From Carettochelys insculpta (taxonomy: Eukaryota > Chordata > Testudines > Carettochelyidae): a stretch of DNA of 64,000 nt. Below the pieces are notes generated by a model. That model saw only the letters and a list, made by a program, of their open reading frames with translations. It was not told the DNA's origin and ran no database searches. The stretch is taken from contig NC_134137.1 in NCBI RefSeq assembly GCF_033958435.1, positions 220,389,501 to 220,453,500 of the forward strand, read 5' to 3'. This document shows, piece by piece, positions 1 to 11,862 of this stretch (its first letter is position 1; the number at the start of each line of letters is the position of its first letter). The translations under genes and the position numbers were made by a program.

Positions 1-1503
1 CTCCCTGACTTGAGACAGAGACCCAATGCTCTTTGTTCTTTCCTGTGTCATATGGATGCTTTCTATCTAGAAAACACCTTCCAAAGAACAGCATAGCAGC
101 CGTATCAGCAGCTAATATGAGAACACCACCACTGACTTGTCCATTCAGCTAGCAAATGAACATATAAAAAACCAACTGCCACAATGGTTGAAGTGCCAGC
201 ACATCCTAATGATTGTCCAGCAGGTGGCCTCTCCAGTGCCCAGACAGCACAATAGAGAAGAGTGAAAATTATTGGTGGCAAGTGAATCTGGAACTGATGT
301 GAAAGCAGTGGCAAGTAAACAAGCTGTTACAGAACAGGATGTGCATTGTAATTACTGCTAGAGAACAATGCCGGGTAATACTTGCTCTTTCTATGAAACC
401 TCTGGGGATGATTGTACAAAAAATCTGGCTTCCATCTGGCAAAAAAACAAAGTATCAACTGAACCACTTGTGTTTCAGATGGGCACAGCAGTAGGTGCGT
501 GTATTATTGCTGATTCAGCTGCTGGAAGTGAGGAAGAGCAAAACAAGTAAAAGACTGGGAAATCTGGATGGAGCGGAGAACATTAGGCACAGTGTATTGA
601 GTTAGACTTGTAGTGGCTCCTACCTCGCACTTCCCACAGGAAGGATTGGCCCTCTGTTCCCTGCCTGTCAACTGCCTTGTTTATGATTGTGTGTGAGACT
701 GGCATAGCTCAAGTGACATAACGGGTGGGGGCGTATACCAATACATGGGGACACCTGGCAGTGCCTGGTATTCAACAACTAGTCCTGCATCTTGTAAAAT
801 ATTGGCCGGCCAAAGGAGTTCAGAAAGCACTAGTGCACGGTACTGACTTTTCTTCTTATTCCTTATCTTGCTGAGCCCTAGATATGGGACAAAAGCACCT
901 ACCTTGAGGCAAAGTCATGGATCATAAGGTCTCTGGGGCAGGTTCTTTTTTCATGCAGTGCTGAGCGCCCTGGGCTCTGGGTTCATGATTGGTGTGCCAA
1001 AACACGACGGTACTTCTGCTGCTACTGAGGGATAGAATAGTAACGCCGACAAAGGAACAACATGTGATGAATTTCATCAGCATGAGTCCTATTATTGTCC
1101 ATCTTCTGTGTCCTGCTTCTGCACAGGGGGCATGAATCATTCAGAGCAGTGCGAAAACACCATGATTTGGTAGAAGCTGGCTCTAAACGGAGGCACCTCC
1201 CAGGGAGAAGTGATACCTGTAGAATCCTACTGTAGAGTTACCTCTGAGCAGGCCCTTAAAGCCAAACCACACTATGGTGCATTGATGTTTGTGTACATGG
1301 AAGCAAAATGGTGCACATTATACCTTGTGCTGGAAAAGATGCACCCTGGGCATGGAAGCAGCAATCTGTGATGCTCTCCCTCTGTAAAACATGAGGGGCC
1401 TTGGTCTTGGGAAGAGAAGGAGGACACTAAATGCAAAGAGAAGGTGTCTTCAGCAAAAATGGAGACTTGGGCAGAGGAAGACCCTGCATTACATGTTCCC
1501 AGT
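1..1503. other. Intergenic, nothing recognised
   Basis: Only short open frames without recognisable domains occur. There is no splice-flanked exon candidate and no repeat family that I can name. Confidence 0.5.
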
Positions 1504-2490
1504 TAGGGTGACCATATCTCCCCTGGCCAGATATAGGACCTGGGGAATGACCCCGTCCCGGCCAAAGTGGGACAGATGGTCATCCTATCTGGGCACCGGG
1601 AACAAGGCTGCCACCCCACCAGCGAAGCTCCTGGCTTGGCTGAGCTGTGAATGGCAGCCTGCACCACCACACAATCCAGCTCCCAGCTGCCTCAGCTAGG
1701 GGAAGCCAGGTGGCTCTGGCTCCAACCCCACTGCAGCCACGATTCACTGCCCTCCCCACCCAGTGATCAAACCTGCTGCGGCTCCAGCCCCACCGGCCCT
1801 GGTCCCAACCCCAGCCCCAGCCCTGGCTCCTGAGCCAGCAGCCCTGCTCAACCCCACTTCCCTGGCCCGGCTCCCACTCCAACCTCTGCAGCCCAACTCT
1901 ACCGCCCACCGCTCTGGCTCTAGCCCCTTCTCCAGCCCCACCCCTGGCCATGGCCCCGGCTCCAGTGGCCCCACTCCAACCCCCACCTCTCTGGCCCAGG
2001 CTTCTGCTCCAACCTCCGCAGTCCGGCTCAGCTTCCTGCAGCTCCAGCTGCAGCCCCACCTGGCTCTGGATCCAGCTCCAGCAGTCCCACTCACCCCCCA
2101 GCCCCCCCGAGGCTCCCACTCCAGTCCCAGCTCCTGCTCCAACCCCTGCTGCCCAGGCCCCAGATCCAACCCCACTGAAGCCCTGGTTCGCCCCCAGCTC
2201 CACAGCTCCTGCTCCAACTTCTGCAGCGCTGGCTCAGCTCCAGCCCCCACTGGGGGAAGCCAGGTGGCAGCTGAGCCACCGTGCAGTCTGGCTTCCTGCT
2301 CCCTCAGGTGGGGGAAGCCAGGTGACAGTGATGTGGGTCCAGGTCCTGGCTTCCCCAGCTGGGGGGGAGCCAGTGAACCCTGTGAAATACAGGGCAATTA
2401 GCCCCTCTTGCAAAGTAAACCAGGATGCCAGAACGGCGCCCAAAAATACAGGGCTGTCCCACGGAGAACGGGATGGGTGGTCACCTTATC
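1504..2490. mobile_element. Inverted-repeat element with C-rich internal minisatellite
   Basis: The left end reads TAGGGTGACCATATCTCCC. The right end, reverse-complemented, begins TAAGGTGACCACCC. A third, inverted copy of the end motif (ATGGTCATCCTA) lies at 1576-1588. The interior (about 1660-2330) is a degenerate repeat of GCTCCAGCCC-like units plus GGGGAAGCCAGGTGGC-like units. The long open frames on both strands here come from low complexity. It could be one element with an expanded core, or a short 85-bp MITE beside a half copy. Confidence 0.6.
1660..2330. repeat. C-rich degenerate minisatellite
   Basis: Repeated C-rich units (CAGCCCC, GCTCC, CCAACC) without a fixed period keep all six frames open. 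The minus frames become Gly/Trp-rich and the plus frames Pro/Ser/Ala-rich, which is not coding evidence. Confidence 0.7.
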
Positions 2491-2680
2491 CCCTGCATAA
2501 ACAAACGCACACAAGGAGATGGAAGAGCATAAGTTAAAGCTGCCCTCGATGTTCCTTTTGCCGTGTAGCCCATTCTAAGCCCATGGAAAGATAGGTATCT
2601 GGGATGGAAGTGCATTTTTCAACAGCTGTGTGTTATGGGGACCCTGCACCACCGCTGAGGTAGCCAACGCTCCAAGACTG

Positions 2681-2785
2681 TCCAGGAGTCTCCAGGAATT
2701 AAAGGGTAATTGTTAATTAAAGACTAAGTCATGTGATGAAACCTCCAGGAATTCATCCTACTAAATCAGGCAACCCTAACTAGAG
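2681..2785. repeat. Dispersed repeat fragment
   Basis: An AGTCTCCAGGAATTAAAGGG-type segment ends CAGGCAACCCTAACT. I recognise this as a dispersed reptile/bird-type repeat end but cannot assign a family. The surrounding 2492-4060 shows nothing else. Confidence 0.4.
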
Positions 2786-4065
2786 CAAAGGGTCTCTTCT
2801 GTGAAGATCTTCTGTCAGTCTGTCCCATTCGTGTCACAGTAGAGAAATTTCTGGAAGCCTCTAACCAGGCTTGGCTCTCAGCATCAATCCCAGTCGGGCC
2901 ATATGACTATAATTAGTGACATATCAGTGCACATAAGACTTGGCTATCAGCATGTGGGTGACACACACACTCCGATGTGCTGGCAGTGATTGTGCTGTGT
3001 CTGTGGACGCACTCAGTACCTGGACAATGAACTCCCAGGAACAGTTGACAGCTGGCTCAAGCCTCCTGACCTACAACCAGGAGGAATCTTAAAGCAGATT
3101 ATTAGCCTCAACTTCAGCAGATACCACTGCAGTGGTTGGCCTACTCTCACAGGGGGTGCTAGCTTCCCTCTGCCATGTTCAGATTGGTGTGATACTGTTT
3201 TTTCACCAGGCCCCTGACTTTTCAAACTGGTTTCTGCACTGCCTACCAGGACACACATGTGCAATGCATATTTTAGAGGCATCTTTTTTATCTTCTGCGC
3301 TTTTGTACATGAGGCAGAATGGTTGTGGGGCTTAGGCCTAAGATGTGTGTGCTGCGTAGTGGTTGTTCAGACTAGCAGGGTTTACCAAGCCAACAGCCTT
3401 AAGTGACTGCTTCTGTCCTGGTATTTTAGCCTGACAATTGGGATTAACTGGGGTACTGAGTTGACTATTGATATATATATTTTGTCAGTGAATGCGGGCA
3501 GGTCAATTTTAAGAAAAGGGGCCTTCATCTCTACAAAGTATTTCCCCCTTACTCTGGCAGAGAGAAGAAGTTTTACTGATTTGCATGGTACATTACAAAT
3601 GTTCTCTCTTCCACTAGCTGTCTTCATCAGATGTTGGCTGAATGGGGAGTAACTGAAGGAGGAGTTATTGGTTCTGAGGATTAGAAAGGCATGTTAAGGG
3701 TCTGTTTTTCTCTGATAGCATAGTGTCTTAATACTTTGCAGACTGGCTCCATATCCAAGGACTGTAGTGACTAACATAAGTATTACTGATATTTATTCCT
3801 ACTAACTTTCAGAACCAACACACCCATGGGAGTGGGAATTGGATCATATTTGGCTGACACATTAACACCCACTTGTTAACAGAGTTCTCTTCACTGACTC
3901 TTTGTGGATGAAGGGGATGCATAGACCAGAAGGTGCCCACCTTGACATTCAGGTTCCAGACTGAGTTTGTAGGGCCAGCTGCTGGGGAAAAAAAAGGATT
4001 TTTACCTGAAAAGTGCTCAGATCTGGAGTCACTGACACACAATAAGCATGCAACCCAACCAGTGT

Positions 4066-4240
4066 TCCCTGTAAGCTGTGTACTTGGGTGGCTGCCCAGG
4101 AGAGATTCAGCTGTCGCCCAGCTGATTGGCAGAGTGCCCATAGCCTCTACAGCCGCAGCATGTGTTTCTACTTTTGGTGCGCATCCCCATGTCTTGGCGC
4201 ACACAACAAAATTTATTCTGCCATGGATAGAAAAATTTGG
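4066..4240 (+). repeat. Dispersed repeat, copy 1 of 3
   Basis: It starts GTTCCCTGTAAGCTGTG and contains CAGGAGAGATTCAG, GGTGCGCATCCCCAT and CACACAACAAAATTTATTC. The same order of blocks occurs at 18122-18275 and, inverted, at 31296-31490. Family and mechanism are unknown. Confidence 0.65.
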
Positions 4241-4244
4241 AGAG

Positions 4245-7200
4245 AAGCCATTTCAGAAGCAGAACCACACTATACTGTGGCCCTGGAGCTCCTTTGAAAT
4301 GTTGTATATTCATATCTATTTGCGTTGTTTTTCACCAGCCTACAGCTGAAGCTGAAAATGAACAAATCAATGGGACTGAACAGAGTTTAGTAGTCTGGTT
4401 GGATTTTTACTTTTGGCTAGGTGCAGACCTCCAAAGATCTGGGAGGATATAGCACAGATGGAAGGAAGGACTTCTGACTCAGGGGATTCACTTGCTTTTA
4501 AACACTTTCTTGAAAACCACAGAAGTTTGAGAACATTGCGTAGCCACTGCTTGAAATCTGACGGCACTAAGACAAACTACTGTATTGAAAGGCAAAAGCT
4601 AATAATTCTGGAGCCCAGCTGGAGATGTCTAGTTGCCTGAATTAGAGTCATTCATACAAAACATTTTATTGTAGAGATTTCCTGGCATCTTAAAAAAAAA
4701 AAAAAAAAGGCTTTTTCATGTGAATATTAGTTCTGGTGAAGGGTACAGACTGAGCCCTCTCTTTAACCACACATCATCCATCATATGAACTTCAGCCTAC
4801 AGACTTCCTACAACTAATGTGCCTCAGCGCGGTCTCGAGAAATGAGCTTAGGGCATAAGAGGGAAATACAGCTGCCCTGGTCCATTCATTATTATGGTAG
4901 TGCTCTTGTGATGTTGGCTTCTGCTTATTTGAAGGAATTGGATTTAAGCCACCATTTAGGTTCTGTAGGTCACCAAACAGCTTATCCCCTGCCAGAGGTT
5001 GCCGAGCCGCCATCCCCCGCTCCCCCTCTTCGGGAGGCTGTGAAGCCCCCATCCCCAGTTGCCTCATCATGGGACAGCAATCTCTATCTCCAAGAAACCC
5101 TGACGTGGCACAGCATCTCCAGAGGTGACTATTTGTCATAGGGCAATGTGGTCAGCCTATTACCTACAGATGATTACAATGTGACCAAGTTCTATGAAGA
5201 TTCTTCTAGCAAAAAATAAATGATTCAGAAAATAAAAGCAAAAAATACCTACAAAAATTTGACCCGATAATTACAGTAATTCTATTATCATTCAGCAACT
5301 TTAGTTGTGCGAATCAACTTCTTAATCTGAAAAACATGGCTGACCTAGTATGATTTACTTTACATTTCATTATATACACTAGTTGAACCTTTTGAGAGAG
5401 AGAGAGAGAGAGAGTTGTTATCCCCCTTTAAGTCCCCGTTACATGTATACGAGTGGAACACCCTGGGAAAGAAGTAGCCCAGATAAGAATTTTGGCAGGT
5501 TTTATGCTCTTAATTGTTTTGTGTTCAATCGAATGGATGCTGCAAAGATGTTAAAAAAAAAAAAGAGTCTTGTTATTAGGTCAAACTTATGGGGTGTAAG
5601 TCAATCTTTTACATAGTTGAGGCCAACCATTTGTTTCCCTATGTTTTTTGCTTGATGAGGGGATGTGACAACTTTTCACAGGCCAGTGACATCTATATCC
5701 AGTGTGCAAGAGGATGTCTGGGTGAGTGACAAGAGCATGAGTCACCAGTTAGCTAATTTTAAGAAACTGCAGTGATGGCTACTGATGACAAGAGTGGGCC
5801 CAGACAGAAGGCTGGAGGCAACTTCCTCTGACATAAGCTTTATGTTACATCTGGCTTTGTATTCTGAAGGACCAGACAGCACAAGGTTGCAACAGCGACT
5901 GTCCCACACATTATGGTCACCTTGAGTGGGACTAACAACACTTGTCACAGGCTGAAGCCTGCCCACGTTAATTAGGACTGGGCCGCACTGTTTCCAGAGG
6001 GTCTGAAACATCTAATTGGCCCCAGAGCTGTGGAAGTGGTGGCCTGAGTAAGTGAAAGATTTGCTTCCTATAAGGGTCAAGACAAAATGCTCTCTCAAGC
6101 CATCAATATCATCTGAAGCACGTGCCCCTCTTCACCCAGTTAGGTGGGCCATGCCAGGGAGGAAGAGGATAATATTTTGGTCCTTCTGCTCTTCCAGCCT
6201 GAGTGGTTTGCTATGTTCTGAGAAACTTTGACACATTTAATGGACTGCACTCCCCTCACACGAGGGTCCCTTTGCAGTGTGTTCTTGTCTGCAGCTTTTT
6301 CCTCCATATTTTTCACTCTTGGTGTTCCCTGTCAGCTGCTGCTCTTGTCAGGTGGGTCTTCATGTACTCATCCCTCTGTGCAAATCAGACTCAGCCAGCA
6401 TGAGAAACTGGAAAGACCCCTCCAGGGTGCAGCGTCCAAAATGTTCCCAGTGTCTTGCACCCCTGCCAGGGCTCCATCTCTATAACAGTCCCTTTATGGC
6501 ATGCTCAACTGGCGTGTCCTTCTCAACAGCCCTCCTTGGGCTCCGTCTTTAACCTGTTCAACAGGGTTCACCATGGTACCTCCTCTTGGTCCAGCTAAAG
6601 TAAATAGTCTTTAACTCTGTGTAGTCCAGGAAGTGCTTACGTTTGACCAGTCAGTCTTGCATGTCAAGTTATGACTGTGATTTTTTTTTTCCTTAAAACA
6701 AACCAGCAAAAAGAACAGGCACAACTTAGGAGACCACCAATTATCCAACAGACTTTTGCTTTCAGGTTTTGAGACCTATACTGTGGGTCATGAGGACTGC
6801 AGCTAAGGAACTGCTCCACAGCTCCGCTCCTGCCATGTTTAGATGCTTACTGAAGTTGACTCCAGTGCTTCAGAGCTTTAGACGTTCCATGATGGAAGAA
6901 TGGCAGTAATATGAACTTTAAGAGCTCAGGTGGGCTCACTTGAAGAAGAACTCTGGGCCTGCAGAGCTGCAATGCAGGACTGAGGAGTTTGCACAGTTTA
7001 TTCCTTTGGGGCTCCTAAACTCTTCAGGGTGAAAGCTTTGTTTGGCCCTGCTAAATTTAGTGTAGGAGCTCCATGTCCCTGACATAGCCCAGGGGATTGA
7101 TTCCTCTGGGGCCCAGACTTTCAATTAACCAAAGTTCAGTTTGCAGAGGTTTGACTGACATCTCTCTGTGAGTGAGAGAAGGGGAGAGAGAAGTCAATGA

Positions 7201-7440
7201 AAAAAACCGGCAGTATATCATATCACATTATTCCTCTAATAGCGACATCATATAAACAGTTCAACACCTGTTGCTCCTTTCTCCACAGGAACTATCACAC
7301 CCACTGCTTTGGCTAGTGCCAGTCTCTGATCAGAAACAAGAGCACCGCAAATGTCAGTCTGTAGTTAGATTTTTCCAGCTCGAATTCAAAACCTGCAGTC
7401 ATGCGGATGAAATAATGCAATCATCAACATGAGACTAGCG
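4245..7440. other. Intergenic with simple repeats only
   Basis: It holds an A run at 4692-4707 and a GA dinucleotide tract at 5394-5415. No exon, RNA gene or transposon was recognised. Confidence 0.45.
5394..5415. repeat. (GA)n microsatellite
   Basis: Eleven uninterrupted GA units. Confidence 0.95.
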
Positions 7441-7640
7441 CCAATCGGGGGGACATGTTCATGAATATTTTGGACAAAAACGAAGGGGAAAAAGTCAAAA
7501 GATACCATTTTTCAGGTTCCAAGAAATTTCAGTTTTCATTTTTTCAAAGAAAACCTGAAAAACTGGGTAAAAAACATTTTCCGTGGAAATTTCCATTTCA
7601 ACAACAACCATTTTCCATTACAAATTTCAATGGATAAATT
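7440..7640. repeat. A/T-rich dispersed repeat fragment
   Basis: Alternating AAAA and TTTTC/TTTTCC blocks (for example CATTTTCCGTGGAAATTTCC) resemble a common interspersed reptile repeat. A weaker similar patch is at 28500-28580. Confidence 0.35.
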
Positions 7641-7659
7641 TCATCATTGACTTGTAGAC

Positions 7660-7745
7660 AATAAGCCCAAAAGGAACCATTGTGATCATTTACTCTGACC
7701 CCTTGTACATCAGAAGCCACAGAACCTCAGCCACCCACTCTTGTA
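7660..7745. repeat. Old LINE-like fragment, copy 1 of 2
   Basis: The block order AAGGAACCATTGTGATCATT, CTCTGACC, TTGTACATCAGA, CACAGAACC is shared with 63725-63785 (GGAAGGGACAATTAGATCATC, CAGTCCGACC). It is probably the antisense end of an old CR1/L3-type LINE. Confidence 0.45.
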
Positions 7746-8392
7746 ATCAGAGATGACTTGTGCCTCTCTCAACCCATGTCTGCCACAAGCCCTGCCCTAC
7801 CCCACCCCACTCTGCCCCTCCCTGCCCCCGCTCCACTCTGACACACCTCTTCCTCCAGAAGTGCCACACCCCTTCTAGTGAGTGCAGGGCCAGTCCCACC
7901 CCTCCCCTGGAACAGCACCACCTGAGAACTGATCCATGGGAGTGACAGCACCAGCCCCTCACTTACCAGAAGTGATATGGTGCTGTGGAGATGCATGTGA
8001 CCCTTCATGCACCTGCCCCATGTCACATCTGTCTGTAACTGAGCCATAACCCCAGCTGAGTTACCAAAACCCTCAATGAGAACGCAGACCATGTCATGCC
8101 GGAGGAGACCAATGGTCACTCAAGTTCAGTGTTTTCTCTCCAACGGGACCATTGCTGGATGCTTGAGAGGAAGGTGTAAACCACTCCTAAAGTACTTCAT
8201 TGTGCCATATAATATTGAGGGAGGAGGGTTGAGTTGCTTTTTGACCTCAGCTGACCAGCTTAAGTCCTGAAACCCCAAGTCATCAGCTTTATTCTTTTAG
8301 AGTTTTTCTTTAGTGCAGTTGCAAATGTTGGGCCTGGTTCTCCCATTGTTTGGCACCTGGTGCAGGCGTAAGTGCAAAATGGCCTAGTATTA

Positions 8393-8494
8393 CCTGTTCT
8401 GTTCACTCCCTCTGGGGCATCTGGCATTGGCCAAAGGTACTGGGCTAGATGGACCTTTGGTCTGACCCTATATGGCTGTTCTTATGTTCTTATG
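8393..8494 (+). mobile_element. CR1 LINE 3' end fragment
   Basis: It contains GGGGCATCTGGCATTGGCC, GGGCTAGATGGACCTTTGGT and CTGACC, followed by the tail GTTCTTATGTTCTTATG. The same blocks end the long copy at 51716. The element is severely 5'-truncated. Confidence 0.9.
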
Positions 8495-8499
8495 GTGTT

Positions 8500-9360
8500 A
8501 GTAATCTTACACCTACTCTGCCCAGAGGAAAATGACTAAACGGGGTGATATGTAATGGAGAATCCAGTCCCTTGTTTATGCCTTAAACCGACCTGGGACC
8601 CATGTGAACAAAGAGGCTGAAGCAGTTTTTCACTCTCTTCTTCCCAGCCGGGAGTTAATTAAATCTGCATTTACATTTTAAATGCCACACAATTACACTT
8701 AGAGCTATCATTAAGCTAATTAGTCCCAAGCATAGCGAGAGTCAGCCTGGCTCCGCGCTGATATCCGCAAGGCATTCCTTTCCGCACCCTGACTCCTGGT
8801 TCCTCTGAAAAGCACACATGGTGCTTAGGTACCACACTGACAGACAATGTGCATTACAGAGCCTAACCAGTGTCACTAGTACTGCTGGGAAGGGAGTGCA
8901 AACCTGTGTGCTCTGGGGCCCCTAAAGTATGCAAAGGTCCTGGAGCCTGAATGGAGTCCAGCCACTACCCCAGTTTTGGGGTCCTAGGTACATTATCAGG
9001 GTGAAGGTCTTCTACATGACACCCCCTTCCCCCCCACCCCCCCGAGTGTTGGACTCTAACCCTTCCGGGTGCCGCGCCGACACTTCTGGCGCCCCATTAC
9101 TTAAACGCCCCACTCCACTGCAACTCAGCCCCAAAGATATGAAATTTCTGGCTTACAATTTAACTTTCCCAGGGGCAACGTGGTAACAGCGCACACTTAA
9201 AACGTACTGGTAGACCAGTTCTAGCGCCACTGCTCTTAACAGGGCAAGCACAGGTCATACAGAGAAAACATCCCAACCACCTCCCCCTCGCTAACTCACC
9301 CTGCACTTGTGAATCCTTGGGTGAACTTCTACTTTGGATTTGGAGGTTTTGGTTTGGATT
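8500..9360. other. Intergenic, nothing recognised
   Basis: Only a C-rich tract at about 9020-9045 stands out. Confidence 0.4.
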
Positions 9361-9364
9361 TTCC

Positions 9365-9452
9365 AGATCTGAAGAAGTGGGTCTGTCCCATGAAAGCTCA
9401 TCACCTAATAACTTATGTTTAGTCTTTAAAGTGCTCCAGGACTGCTTTTTTC
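9365..9452 (-). mobile_element. Penelope-type terminal fragment
   Basis: It carries GAAGAAGTGGGTCTGTCCCA, GAAAGCTCATCACCTAATAA and TAGTCTTTAAAGTGCTCCAG, with GGACTGC at the end. Read in reverse this is the same series as 61665-61765. The link to Penelope elements comes from the 56423-58195 copy, in which such an end continues into a GIY-YIG coding remnant. Confidence 0.6.
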
Positions 9453-9454
9453 AC

Positions 9455-10180
9455 TTTTTCACTTTTCATCAGACAGGTAGGCAAGACCCTCCATCTCTTT
9501 GCCCATCCTACTCCTGCAGCCAGCTGCCTCCTTTATCTTAATCTGGTGCAAAATGTCTCTCTAGCTCAGTTCTCCATTGTGAGTCTTAAAGACTTCTATA
9601 GTCCCTCGATAGACTCCTGCTGGAATCCCCTGCTTCTTCTGTGTTGGCTTTTCATCACTTCTCCCAACACCCTCCCTTGTTAGGCAAGAGAAGGAAGTGA
9701 CTTCTTCCAGCTAAATCAAACCTGTTGTCTCCAGGGGATTTACTTCTAGACAATCATTGAGTGTTAATCACCCACCCGTGTCTCTGGCTGGTAGACATGT
9801 GACCCAATCCTTTTAACTCATAGTGGAATCACATACCCGGGGGCTGTCCGTGACACAGTTATGTCATGGTACAATTTTATGTCATCCTCCACCATGCAGA
9901 CATGGCACAGAGAGAATCGCCCAATCAGCACACTGAGAACTGCACAGCACACATCAGTGCGTTATACAAAAAAGGGGCCGTGTGAGGGAAGCAGAAATTG
10001 TTAGCTCTGCATGTTACCCTCATTGATCACTTTCAGAATTAAACCATGTTCTTGCATGGAAAATGACTTCCTCAGCTGAGGGTGCCTATGAGAACCGGGC
10101 TACACTAATGGAGATTAACCCAGCTGCAGCCCTCCAGGGTATAAAAAACCCATCCCTCTGAGCAGCTTAGGAAAGCCACC
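9455..10180. other. Intergenic, nothing recognised
   Basis: No repeat end or exon could be identified. Confidence 0.4.
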
Positions 10181-10182
10181 TG

Positions 10183-10446
10183 TAGCTATATCTGCACTAC
10201 CCTTACTGTGGTATAATTTACATCTCTCAGGGGAGTGGAAAAACCGCCCCACTGAGCAACTTCAGTGCTGGTGGAGATGGCACTGTGTTGGCAGGAGACT
10301 GTCCCCAGCAAACACAGCTAACTGCTGCTCAGGGGGCGGGAGCAGTTAAGGCGAGCTCTCTCCCATTGGCTTAGTGTGGTTACTTTAGAACAGCTGACAA
10401 ATGTGCAGCTCCACTGCTGTAAACTCTCTAGTGTAGCCACAGCTGA
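10183..10446. mobile_element. Possible MITE
   Basis: The left end TGTAGCTATATCTGCACTA and the reverse complement of the right end AGCTGTGGCTACACTA are similar, about 264 bp apart. They match the TCTACACTA-type ends of the other elements in this window. No clear target duplication was seen. Confidence 0.4.
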
Positions 10447-10654
10447 AGCCCCCAGGTCAGCCGGTGGAAGAATGCTTCTCTCCACCGAGCCACTTGTCCC
10501 TTGGGGGCTTGCATCAACTACTCCAGCATCAAAAGAAACACTTCTACCATACAGCGTGTGGTCACATTGAAGTACTACTGCACTGCGGTGTGGCTAGAGC
10601 AGGGGCTTCTGCTGGCTGGAAACCAGCGGTGCTAAGCCCACCCCTCCTATTGAC

Positions 10655-10745
10655 TTAATGTGACCTTGAGCAAATCACCTTACAGCTCTCTTACCCATTT
10701 TTAGCAGCTCTAAAATTGGTATCATACTTACCTTAATACAGGGGT
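10655..10745 (+). mobile_element. MIR/CORE-SINE fragment
   Basis: It contains TGACCTTGAGCAAATCACCT followed by CTCTCTTACCCATTTTTA and GGTATCATACTTACC, the order expected for a diverged MIR core. Confidence 0.6.
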
Positions 10746-10849
10746 CCATTAATAGTGGTGAAGTGCTTGGAAAACAGAGCGTACCAATGACTAGCCTACA
10801 GAGACATCTACTTCTATTTGTTTATAAGAAAGAAGAAAAATTATATATA

Positions 10850-11160
10850 GGATGAATCTCTTTAGTCCGCCACTCTCTCGTCTGGCAACATCTGTAATCT
10901 GGCATGATTTTAGTACCTGGAGGATCACTTATTGTGGGGGTAGCCAAGTTTCCCACGGTCCCATAAAGTTTGTTACAGCCACCAGTCTTGGGTCTCATTG
11001 TTCTGTGCTGTTATTTAGCTGTAATTCACCCCTAAATGTTTTCTAAGAGCCCCGTAAGCAGTGGAAGTGTTGGTAATATGCTAGACAATATTGACCTCCT
11101 GTCCTTCAGCAAATTCTCTGGTTTGGCACCGGTCAGGTTCTGAGGGTAGGTTCAACCTGA
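10850..11160. mobile_element. Tigger-like MITE, copy 1
   Basis: It is homologous end to end with 34969-35295. Shared blocks include CTGGCAACATCTGTAATC, CCCATAAAGTTTGTT, TTCTGTGCTGTTATTTAGCT and GTGCTAGACAATAT. The right end is GGTTCAACCTG. The left end is degraded. Confidence 0.75.
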
Positions 11161-11164
11161 AGTG

Positions 11165-11784
11165 TTATTTATGCTGATCCTGAGCCAAAAACAACTACAG
11201 CAAAAAGATTTAGATTTATTTAGATCCCATTAGCTTTCATCCATGCTTGGGACAGATCTTGGGAATGGTTTGAATTAGCAGTGTCGATACTTTCCTATGT
11301 GCAACATAGTGCTTGGTGATCTAGTAACTGATGCACCCCTAATGGAAAGAAATGTCCCTGGTCAAGCCTGGCTCCTGAAAGGTGACCTGCACTGGACCCG
11401 ACACTCCCTTGCTGCCATATCAGGATCTTGTTTGCAGAAAACAAAATTCAAGATTAGGAATGGGACATCTTTAGACGTTTGTCACAATAGGGTCAGATGT
11501 CAAGTGACCATTCTGAGATTCCATGTCGATTCATTTTTCCAGTATCAGCAGGCTATTCTAATATGGAAAACATGTGGAGCTGAGGCAGGGGATCAACGTT
11601 TGGAGCCTGCGTTCAGCTTAACACGGAACTATTGTACCGAGAAAACTCTGTGGCATGTTTCAAAGAAAAAGCAAAACAATTTTCCTTTCTTTCCTTTGCC
11701 AGTCCATTTCAGCTGCAGTGGCTGGATTACTGAGGATATGTACGCTCAAAGGACAAGAGGCAACAAGGATTAATGTGTGTGACT
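11165..11784. other. Intergenic; unexplained 158-codon ORF
   Basis: An open frame at 11297-11773 (plus) has no recognised domain, signal peptide or repeat match. Ordinary composition and the absence of splice or promoter context make chance the likeliest explanation. Confidence 0.3.
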
Positions 11785-11862
11785 TGGAGTCAGAAGGGCT
11801 GGGTTCGATATCTGGCTTGTGGGTCAAGTCACTTACCTTCTTGCTGTCTGAGTTTTCCCCCA
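11785..11862 (+). mobile_element. MIR fragment
   Basis: TTGGAGTCAGAAGGGCTGGG is followed by TTCGATATCTGGC and GGTCAAGTCACTTACCTTC, the MIR 5' half in order. Confidence 0.65.

Noticed and set aside
1580..2401. Several frames over 190 codons on both strands
   Set aside because: All lie in the C-rich minisatellite; the translations are Pro/Ser/Ala or Gly/Trp monotony and are open on both strands at once.
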